Source of the DNA: Pandoraea sp. | Lineage (GTDB): Bacteria; Pseudomonadota; Gammaproteobacteria; Burkholderiales; Burkholderiaceae | Assembly: GCA_031291335.1 (NCBI GenBank) | Contig: JARLJF010000003.1 | Coordinates: 1 to 40,397, forward strand | Length of the DNA stretch: 40,397 bases | Reading direction: 5' to 3' | Shown: positions 35,273 through 40,397 of the stretch, piece after piece | Layout of the letters: every line of letters begins with the position of its first letter | Numbering within the stretch: the stretch's first letter is position 1 | Translations under genes and position numbers: made by a program | The notes under the pieces: model-generated | Seen by the model: the letters and a program-made list of their open reading frames with translations, nothing else | What the model was told of the DNA's origin: nothing | The model's database searches: none

Positions 35273-36355
35273 TTAGAAGCTGTGATACATGCCCACGCGC
35301 AGCAACAACTGATCGTGATTGCTCGACGCCCCGATCGGATACGACGCGGCGTTGTTATTCCCATTCGCTCCGATATACGTCACCTGCGCCTGCAATTGCG
35401 TGCGCTTCGAGAACGAATAGAGGTCGCCCGCTTCGATCTGGTTGTAGTGCGTATGGCTGAACGACGAATACGAATAGCCCAGCGTGAGCGCATTGGCGTC
35501 GGTCACGCGATACTCCGTGCCCACGTCGTAGTTGAACATGTTGCCCGAGCCGCCCGGTGCGCGCACTTCGCTGCGCGTATAGAGCGCGTGCACGTTCCAG
35601 CGCGACGAGATGCGGTACGAAGCGCCGATGCCCGTGTTGTTCACGGCGTCCGACTTGAACACGTTCGTGGCGGAAAGACCGGATTGCCCGAAGATCGACG
35701 TGATGCCCAAGCGTGACGAGAAATCGAAGGTCCGCTTATTGATGCTGACGTAAGTCGCCGCGACCGACAGCGGGCCGTTGTCGTACTTCACATAACCGCC
35801 CGCCGTGCGACCCAGCGCGTTGCCGCCAGCGAAGCCGTACATCAGGCCACCGGTCAGACCGTGAAAGCTCGTGCTGTTCCACTTGACCGCATTGTCGACC
35901 TGCGACGAGTTGGCCAGATTGTCGAGGTTGCCCGGGTGATAGGCATATAGATTGTGTTGCCAGAAACCGTTCGAGTAGCGAATCGAAACGTCCTGCATGA
36001 AGTCGGTCTGATGGCCGATCGACACGGTGCCGAAGCGATCGCTCGTAAGGCCGACCCACGCCTGGCGATTCCACTCCACGCCGCTGTTGATCAGCGCACC
36101 GGTGCTCGTGTTGAAGCCCTGCTCCAACTGAAACACCGCGGCCAATCCACCGCCGAGGTCTTCACGGCCCTTCAGGCCGAAACGATCCGGTTGCCCGATG
36201 CCGGCATCCATCTTGAATAAACGGCCACCGCCCTGATTGCTCACATACGTGAGGCCGTCGTCGATCGTCCCGTAAATCTGCAAGGAATTACCTGCGGCAT
36301 GGGCCGCGCTCGCGCATGCCAAAAGGCAGGCTGCGCCAATACTGCGTCTCTTCAC
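35273..36355 (-). CDS. Outer membrane porin (Burkholderia-type, 16-strand)
   Basis: A 360-residue general porin of the Gram-negative OmpC-like family of beta-proteobacteria. The start is GTG 36355, with AGGAG 6 nt upstream. A 20-residue signal peptide (VKRRSIGAACLLACASAAHA) precedes the mature start AGNSLQIYGTIDDGLTYVSNQGG. The loop DRFGLKGREDLGGGLAAVFQLEQGFN and WVGLTSDRFGTVSIGHQ are typical. The protein ends VGMYHSF, with the C-terminal Phe required for outer-membrane assembly. It gives passive outer-membrane entry for small solutes and is placed upstream of the MFS transporter, consistent with a paired uptake system. A large dyad lies about 100 bp upstream of the start. Confidence 0.92.
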   Translation of the reverse strand: MKRRSIGAACLLACASAAHAAGNSLQIYGTIDDGLTYVSNQGGGRLFKMDAGIGQPDRFGLKGREDLGGGLAAVFQLEQGFNTSTGALINSGVEWNRQAWVGLTSDRFGTVSIGHQTDFMQDVSIRYSNGFWQHNLYAYHPGNLDNLANSSQVDNAVKWNSTSFHGLTGGLMYGFAGGNALGRTAGGYVKYDNGPLSVAATYVSINKRTFDFSSRLGITSIFGQSGLSATNVFKSDAVNNTGIGASYRISSRWNVHALYTRSEVRAPGGSGNMFNYDVGTEYRVTDANALTLGYSYSSFSHTHYNQIEAGDLYSFSKRTQLQAQVTYIGANGNNNAASYPIGASSNHDQLLLRVGMYHSF

Positions 36356-36455
36356 CTTCCACTCCTGTTTTGCTTCCTGATGCTTTGCGGCTGTCTGACG
36401 CGCCATGCAGATGCCGGTGACGTCCCCTGAGACGTTCCGGCCGACGCATCGTTAT

Positions 36456-36494
36456 TTGTCTTACCTATGAAACAATGATTAATAGGTGAGACAA
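36456..36494. promoter_or_regulatory. Inverted repeat with 13-bp arms upstream of the porin gene, candidate operator
   Basis: TTGTCTTACCTAT (36456-36468) and ATAGGTGAGACAA (36482-36494) are inverted with one mismatch around a 13-nt AT-rich spacer. The dyad is about 100 bp before the porin GTG at 36355. It is a good operator candidate for the IclR-type regulator encoded further upstream, or could overlap the porin promoter (TTGTCT is a near -35 on both strands). Confidence 0.5.
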
Positions 36495-36887
36495 TTATGG
36501 CGAAGTGAATTCAGCGAGACAAGCAGAAAATAAGTCTGCGTTTATTGATGTTGCGCAAATGCTAATGACTAAGCCTTCGCGCGTCTGCGGGAAAAATTTG
36601 AGGGCGGGTGCACCTCAATGGCGCGACGATGGCGCGCACGACGTTGCTCCGCGTGCGCTTGCGATGTGGCCGGAAGCGGCGTACGGAAGCGCAGCGAATT
36701 GAAGAGGCATTGAAGAGGAGATGCCGCGCGAAGCGCGCGAGGAGGAGAGTTGCCGGGGAATCGACCGGCACATTCCGACGCATAGACGAGAGGCGTCAAC
36801 GACGCGGCGCCGGAACGCCCGCGATCGGCGTAGCCCGAACCCATGTTCGGGCGTCGCGTGGTTCGACGCGAAGGCTGCTGACGTGCG
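36495..36887. other. Intergenic region between porin and iclR-type gene
   Basis: About 390 bp without a credible gene; frames here are Arg/Ala-rich and shadow-like. It contains a short repeat (ATTGAAGAGG-like, twice near 36700-36720), a GCGCGAAGCGCGCG palindrome-like stretch and the hairpin at 36833-36852. Confidence 0.4.
36833..36852 (-). terminator. Perfect 8-bp hairpin downstream of the IclR gene
   Basis: GCCCGAAC (36833-36840) pairs with GTTCGGGC (36845-36852) around CCAT. It lies 36 nt past the IclR stop on the minus strand. No T-tract follows, so terminator function is suggested by location only. Confidence 0.45.
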
Positions 36888-37703
36888 TTACTTCGCCGTC
36901 ATCGACACCGCACCCGCCGGTTCCGCACGGTAATTGAGCTTATGCGAAAGCTCGTCGGCCGCCGACACGACCTTCTCGACGATGCCGCTCTCGAGCAAAT
37001 CTGCTTCGACGCGTGCCTGAGGAATCGTCACGCTGATCACGGCGGCGATATGCCCGCGATGATTGCGCACGGGCGCAGCAATCGTCGAAATGTTCTGCTC
37101 GAAGAATGCCTGGCTCATGCTGTAGCCGCGAGTGATGTCTTCCTGCACTACCCGGTGCAGCGCTTCCACCGTCGTCGGCGTGTATGCCGTGTAGGCTTCG
37201 AGCTTGCGTTCCGGGTAAAGCTGCTTGAGCGCCGGTAACGAATAGTCGCCCAGCAGAATATGGCCGACGGCCGTGGCATGTGCCGGCAGACGGGTGCCGA
37301 CACGCACCGTGCCGAACACCAGCTCGCGACTCGCAGCCTTGGCCACGAACACCGCATCGCGCTGATCGAGAATCAGAATGTGGCTCGAGAAACCGGTCGC
37401 ATCGCGCAGCTTCTCGATGACCGGCGTACCCAGATCGGTGAGTTCCAGCGAATTCAAATACTCGAACCCGAGGCGCAGCACCGCCACCCCAAGCCGGTAG
37501 TGACGCTCGTCACCCGCCTTCTCGATGAAGCCCTCGGCTTCGAGGGTCTGCAACAAGCGGAATACCGTCGAGCGCGGAATATCAAGGCGCCGCGCAAGAT
37601 CGGCCCCGGCCAGCACCGGCTCGCGGGCGGAGAAGGTCATGAGAATGCGCAGTCCGCGCTCAAGACCTGGAACGGAGTATTTGTTATCGCTGTCGTTGCT
37701 CAT
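36888..37703 (-). CDS. IclR family transcriptional regulator
   Basis: A 271-residue regulator. The N-terminal winged HTH (about residues 12-75: GLERGLRILMTFSAREPVLAGADLARRLDIPRSTVFRLLQTLEAEGFIEK) is followed by the IclR effector domain (about 95-255: LRDATGFSSHILILDQRDAVFVAKAAS, GTRLPAHATAVGHILLG and GYSMSQAFFEQNISTIAAPVRNHRGHIAAVISVTIP). The ATG at 37703 (MSNDSDNKYSVPGLERG) is chosen from family length. An in-frame ATG at 37769 would add 22 residues, but the TATAAT at 37786-37781 would leave it only a few nucleotides of leader. It is likely to control the porin and MFS genes downstream; effector unknown. Confidence 0.88.
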   Translation of the reverse strand: MSNDSDNKYSVPGLERGLRILMTFSAREPVLAGADLARRLDIPRSTVFRLLQTLEAEGFIEKAGDERHYRLGVAVLRLGFEYLNSLELTDLGTPVIEKLRDATGFSSHILILDQRDAVFVAKAASRELVFGTVRVGTRLPAHATAVGHILLGDYSLPALKQLYPERKLEAYTAYTPTTVEALHRVVQEDITRGYSMSQAFFEQNISTIAAPVRNHRGHIAAVISVTIPQARVEADLLESGIVEKVVSAADELSHKLNYRAEPAGAVSMTAK

Positions 37704-37780
37704 GCCGTTTGCGCACACTGGCGCCGACCGGTGAGCGGCAGTTCCGCGCAACCGATAGACGATATTCATGGAAGGCGCAC

Positions 37781-37786
37781 ATTATA
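37781..37786 (-). promoter_or_regulatory. -10 box of the IclR gene promoter
   Basis: TATAAT on the minus strand (37786-37781) is a perfect -10, about 78 nt before the ATG at 37703. No good -35 is seen at 17 bp. The expected start site near 37775 supports the ATG at 37703 over the one at 37769. Confidence 0.45.
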
Positions 37787-37990
37787 GGCTACGGGCCCAC
37801 TGCTCGGCCATGTCGGTACGCGATGCCATGACCGGGCCACTTTCTCGTGTGACGAGACGCGGTTGCGCCCCGGGAACGCCGGGTTGCGCCCGTTCTCGCG
37901 ACATGGTGCCCTATCGGGGCGCAAGGCGGCACCCAACTTGGGCGGGTCGCCTTCGGCATGGGCCATGCACCGCAATGGGGGTAATTCCGA

Positions 37991-38012
37991 AGCGCGTCGA
38001 CTCGCGCTTTTT
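37991..38012 (+). terminator. Intrinsic terminator, plus strand, first of two
   Basis: AGCGCG (37991-37996) pairs with CGCGCT (38003-38008) over a 6-nt loop and runs straight into five T (38008-38012). No upstream plus-strand gene explains it. Confidence 0.55.
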
Positions 38013-38172
38013 GTCATCATTGCGCCTGCAAGCTTGACAAGCTGGCGCATGTGGAGCGAGACACCGTGGCCTGAGCCGAGAACAACAAACGATCCGGACA
38101 GGCCAAAAGGCACGTATTCCTTTTCTCCTGACGCTTTTGCGATTGCCTATCCCAATAGCCACTCAGGAGCTG

Positions 38173-38200
38173 CGCCCACCTGCCAAGTGGGCGTTTTTTT
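38173..38200 (+). terminator. Intrinsic terminator, plus strand, second of two
   Basis: CGCCCAC (38173-38179) pairs perfectly with GTGGGCG (38187-38193) over a 7-nt loop, followed by seven T (38194-38200). It is the best intrinsic terminator in the window by T-run, and it has no annotated plus-strand gene before it. Confidence 0.8.
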
Positions 38201-38430
38201 GCTGGTTAAACGCTCCCTTCGCAGTGTGGTTCGACCCGCCCTCGGTGTTCTTCACGCGAGAACCTGATGCCCTGGCATGCTTGTTGCTTGTATTTCCAGC
38301 ATCGGGGAACGACGCCGCCTTGGCCGAGGTTTCATTGATAAGTACGCACCAGATTGCACCGGTACGTGCCAGATCTTGAAGCCCGGCCTCGCCCCCTGCG
38401 GCGCCTCCGTTTGTTTTGGGTCGAGGTGTT

Positions 38431-38826
38431 ATGTTTACTGAACTGAGCGACGTTGAATGGCACGCCCTGCGTGATCTGATTTGCGACCGACCGGTCCGTA
38501 CGGAACGACGCGGCCGCCCTCAAGTCGAGCAGCGCACGCTGACCAATGCTGTCTTGTGGGTGCTGTTCACTGGCGAAAGCTGGTCCAAACTGCCGATGCA
38601 ATACCCTTCCGTGCCGACTTGCCGCCGCAAACTCAATGAGTGGCGCGAATCGGGCATGCTCGATACGATTCTGAAACGCCTGCAACAATCGGGCCGCGAT
38701 ATCAGCGCCTGTGCAGGTCAAATCAGCAAGCCGGCGCGCAGCACGCCGTGCGGCGACACCGATCGCCTGCGCGGGGTGTTCTGGACGAACCCGGCTTCGT
38801 GGAAGCCGCCGGTTGCCATGCGTTGA
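38431..38826 (+). CDS. DUF4096 domain protein (transposase N-terminal-like, stand-alone)
   Basis: A 131-residue protein with a DUF4096 domain, the helix-turn-helix-like N-terminal part of IS5/IS4-type transposases: ELSDVEWHALRDLI, GRPQ, LTNAVLWVLFTGESWSKLP, YPSVPTCRRKLNEWRESG and TILKRL (about residues 4-93). No DDE catalytic domain follows: the frame ends after a 38-residue Cys/Pro-containing tail, and neighbouring frames show no transposase remainder or terminal inverted repeats. It may be a decayed IS remnant or a domesticated DNA-binding protein. The ATG at 38431 follows GAGG at short spacing. It stands alone and converges with the flavoprotein gene. Confidence 0.65.
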   Translation: MFTELSDVEWHALRDLICDRPVRTERRGRPQVEQRTLTNAVLWVLFTGESWSKLPMQYPSVPTCRRKLNEWRESGMLDTILKRLQQSGRDISACAGQISKPARSTPCGDTDRLRGVFWTNPASWKPPVAMR

Positions 38827-38949
38827 TCGGCAGCCTTTACGGCAACGCCGCACCGCCATCGCAACCATTCTCATTCGACAGGAATGCCCGCGCAACGCTC
38901 GCGGCACCGTCGGGCAGGAATTACGGGGTTAGCCAGATAGCAGCCAATG

Positions 38950-38979
38950 CGCGAGATGTGACAGCCGTCACGTCTCGCG
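38950..38979. terminator. 13-bp hairpin abutting the flavoprotein stop codon
   Basis: CGCGAGATGTGAC (38950-38962) pairs with GTCACGTCTCGCG (38967-38979), with one G-T pair, around AGCC. It touches the minus-strand stop at 38980 and lies between two convergent genes. There is no T-tract. Confidence 0.6.
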
Positions 38980-40083
38980 TCAAAGCGCCGCGCGCACCGC
39001 TTCGGCAATGGCCAATGACGCCGTGAGTCCGGGCGACTCGATACCGAATAAGTTGACCAGTCCGGCAGCACCATGCACCGCCGGTCCGTCGATACGAAAG
39101 TCCGCCGCCGCTTCACCCGGTCCGCTGATCTTCGGTCGGATGCCGGCATAGCCAGGCTGCAATGCACCGTCCGCCAGCGTCGGCCAATAGCGCCGAACCG
39201 CCGCGTAAAAGCCCTCGCCATCTGCCAGATTGACCGTGTAGTCGATCGCGTCGATCCATTGCACGTCGGGGCCGAAACGCGCTTGTCCCGCGAGATCTAG
39301 CGTCAGGTGCACACCCAGCCCGCCTGGCTCCGGCACCGGATAGATCAGGTGAGAGAACGGCGCGCGCTGGGCACACGTGAAGTAACTCCCCTTCGCGTAG
39401 TAGCGCTGCGGAATGTGTTCGGGCGCCAACCCCTCGAACGTACGAGCGATGTCGACGGCGTAAAGTCCGGCGCTGTTGATGACGGTGTCGGCGAGCAGCG
39501 TCGACACGACGCCCTCGGTCTCGACGTCCAGTTCGATGCCATCGGCGCGACCCACGCGGGCGCTGACGACGCGAGCGTCGAACGCAAGCATGGCGCCAGC
39601 GTTCTCCGCGTCTCCCTGCAAAGCCAGCATGAGACCGTGACTGTCTACGATGCCCGTTGACGGGGAGAGTAATGCACCAAATGCGTGCAAATCGGGTTCA
39701 AGCTGGGCGACTTCCTCGGCGGTAAGCCACTGAAGGTCATCAACGCCACTGGCACGCGCGTTGGCAGCGATGGCTTCGAGTTCGTCCACCTGATGATCGG
39801 TGGTCGCAACGATCAGCTTGCCGCAACGGCGGTGCTCCACCCCATGCGAGGCGCAGAAGTCATAGAGGCGATGTTTCCCCTCGACGCATAGCTTCGCCTT
39901 GAGCGACCCTGGCGGATAGTAGATGCCACCGTGGATGACTTCGCTGTTACGCGAACTCGTACCGGTGCCGATCGCGCGCTCGGATTCCAGGATGACCACT
40001 TCGCGGCCGGCCATGGCCATCGCGCGCGCGACGGCCAACCCCACCACGCCCGCGCCGATCACGACGCAATCGACTTTGTCCAT
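38980..40083 (-). CDS. L-2-hydroxyglutarate dehydrogenase-like FAD-dependent oxidoreductase
   Basis: A 367-residue DAO-superfamily flavoprotein. The N-terminal Rossmann motif [17 protein letters not shown] (GxGxxG at residues 10-15) is followed by [34 protein letters not shown], which is specific to the L2HGDH/LhgO branch. Further marks are [30 protein letters not shown] and GYAGIRPKI. It would oxidise L-2-hydroxyglutarate to 2-oxoglutarate and hand electrons to a quinone or ETF. AAGGA lies 7 nt before the ATG at 40083; the frame to 40188 adds only shadow sequence. It lies 130 bp downstream of etfA on the same strand. Other 2-hydroxyacid substrates are possible. Confidence 0.85.
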   Translation of the reverse strand: MDKVDCVVIGAGVVGLAVARAMAMAGREVVILESERAIGTGTSSRNSEVIHGGIYYPPGSLKAKLCVEGKHRLYDFCASHGVEHRRCGKLIVATTDHQVDELEAIAANARASGVDDLQWLTAEEVAQLEPDLHAFGALLSPSTGIVDSHGLMLALQGDAENAGAMLAFDARVVSARVGRADGIELDVETEGVVSTLLADTVINSAGLYAVDIARTFEGLAPEHIPQRYYAKGSYFTCAQRAPFSHLIYPVPEPGGLGVHLTLDLAGQARFGPDVQWIDAIDYTVNLADGEGFYAAVRRYWPTLADGALQPGYAGIRPKISGPGEAAADFRIDGPAVHGAAGLVNLFGIESPGLTASLAIAEAVRAAL

Positions 40084-40157
40084 TGCCGTTCCTTGATTGC
40101 TTTCCGATTCGCATGAAGACACCGCACCGCTGCCGGCCGGCCTCCTCATGCGGATCG

Positions 40158-40196
40158 GCTGCGGGATACGTATCACCCGGATACGCACCCCGCAGC
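40158..40196 (-). terminator. Nested hairpin after etfA
   Basis: GCTGCGGG (40158-40165) pairs with CCCGCAGC (40189-40196). Inside, GTATC (40170-40174) pairs with GATAC (40180-40184) over a 5-nt loop. It begins about 17 nt past the etfA stop. There is no T-tract, so read-through into the flavoprotein gene is possible. Confidence 0.5.
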
Positions 40197-40213
40197 GTTA
40201 CCTCATGACAGCC

Positions 40214-40397
40214 TTACAGCGCGTTCGTCAGTTCCGGCACCACCGTGAACAGATCACCCACCAGACCGTAATCCGCCACCGAGAAGATCGGCGCTTCCGG
40301 ATCCTTGTTGATCGCCACGATCACCTTCGAATCCTTCATCCCCGCCAAATGCTGGATCGCCCCCGAGATACCCACCGCGATGTACAGTTGCGGCGCC
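40214..40397 (-). CDS. etfA: Electron transfer flavoprotein alpha subunit, C-terminal part
   Basis: The last 60 codons of EtfA enter from the right edge. The translation starts [20 protein letters not shown], then [29 protein letters not shown], ending with [10 protein letters not shown] and TAA. This is the FAD-binding C-terminal domain. The [13 protein letters not shown] and NKDPEAPIF stretches are near invariant in the family. ETF accepts electrons from acyl-CoA dehydrogenases and related flavoproteins and passes them to ETF-quinone oxidoreductase. The gene lies upstream of the L2HGDH-like enzyme on the same strand. The rest of the gene, and probably etfB, are outside the window. Confidence 0.95.
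   Translation of the reverse strand, partial: APQLYIAVGISGAIQHLAGMKDSKVIVAINKDPEAPIFSVADYGLVGDLFTVVPELTNAL

Larger units (their letters stand above)
37790..38200 (+). ncRNA. Putative plus-strand small RNA locus (one or two transcripts)
   Basis: No protein-like frame exists here, yet two intrinsic terminators in the plus direction end at 38012 and 38200. The neighbouring gene on the left is minus-strand, so these terminators must end transcripts that begin inside this region. A folded element lies at 38022-38048 (GCGCC/GGCGC outside AGCTT/AAGCT), and a TTGACA hexamer at 38034-38039 could be a -35, though I see no matching -10. Direct repeats of GGTTGCGCCC (37861 and 37882) are present. The RNA class is not recognised and its start is undefined. 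Confidence 0.3.

Noticed and set aside
36495..36887. Small frames between porin and iclR as genes
   Set aside because: They are low-complexity, lack ribosome sites and overlap the hairpin and repeat region.
37790..38200. Known RNA families (4.5S, tmRNA, common riboswitches) in the non-coding region
   Set aside because: I could not find the conserved cores of these RNAs; only terminators and local hairpins are seen.
38416..39026. A complete insertion sequence around the DUF4096 ORF
   Set aside because: No DDE domain in any frame, no terminal inverted repeats and no target-site duplication seen; only the N-terminal-type domain is present.

Overview
The window is about 40 kb of GC-rich, densely packed proteobacterial chromosome. 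Gene content points to Burkholderiales, most likely Burkholderiaceae and possibly Pandoraea: duplicated AspT-type antiporters, a Burkholderia-type porin with an ACS-family MFS transporter and IclR regulator, AraC-controlled acyl-CoA genes, and a gsi peptide importer. The genus is an inference from gene content, because no rRNA or other marker gene lies in the window. I saw no tRNA, rRNA, CRISPR array, prophage or complete insertion sequence. The only mobile-element-like item is a short stand-alone DUF4096 (transposase N-terminal type) ORF at 38.4 kb.

Layout. 1-3.3 kb: two tandem AspT/YidE-type antiporters (minus strand; the second is cut by the window edge). 4.1-9.1 kb: mixed housekeeping genes: a YXWGXW-repeat secreted protein, a MATE exporter, HisN-type phosphatase, RarD, a small lipoprotein and a universal stress protein. 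9.25-13.8 kb: a complete Ugp/Mal-type carbohydrate ABC importer in the order ATPase, binding protein, permease, permease. 14.05-15.8 kb: a two-gene unit of a DUF4118-like/PAS membrane protein and an alpha/beta hydrolase. 16.2-25.9 kb: the largest operon, minus strand, reading MurR/RpiR regulator, isoaspartyl peptidase IaaA, GsiA, GsiB, GsiC, GsiD, S58 (P1) aminopeptidase, M55 D-aminopeptidase. It looks like a self-contained import and hydrolysis system for unusual peptides (glutathione, isoaspartyl, D-amino-acid or beta-linked). 26.3-27.3 kb: a small hypothetical protein and a YggT membrane protein overlapping tail to tail. 27.3-33.8 kb: an acyl-CoA catabolic island (3-hydroxyisobutyryl-CoA hydrolase and acyl-CoA dehydrogenase divergent from an acyl-CoA synthetase, an HSD10-like SDR and an AraC regulator), most consistent with branched-chain acyl-CoA breakdown. 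33.8-37.8 kb: MFS transporter, porin and IclR regulator with a large dyad in front of the porin. 37.8-40.4 kb: a non-coding stretch with two plus-strand intrinsic terminators, the DUF4096 ORF, an L-2-hydroxyglutarate dehydrogenase-like flavoprotein and the 3' end of etfA.

How it fits together. EtfA is the usual electron acceptor for the acyl-CoA dehydrogenase and, in known L2HGDH systems, for the flavoprotein beside it. The gsi cluster would pair import with three different peptidases that handle bonds ordinary peptidases leave alone.

Structures not explained by the genes: (1) short tandem or direct repeats sitting at or just after stop codons in at least seven places; (2) strong GC-rich hairpins without T-tracts abutting several gene ends; (3) an orphan pair of plus-strand terminators suggesting one or two small RNAs near 37.8-38.2 kb; (4) a 13-bp-arm dyad upstream of the porin and a perfect 14-bp palindrome upstream of the antiporters.
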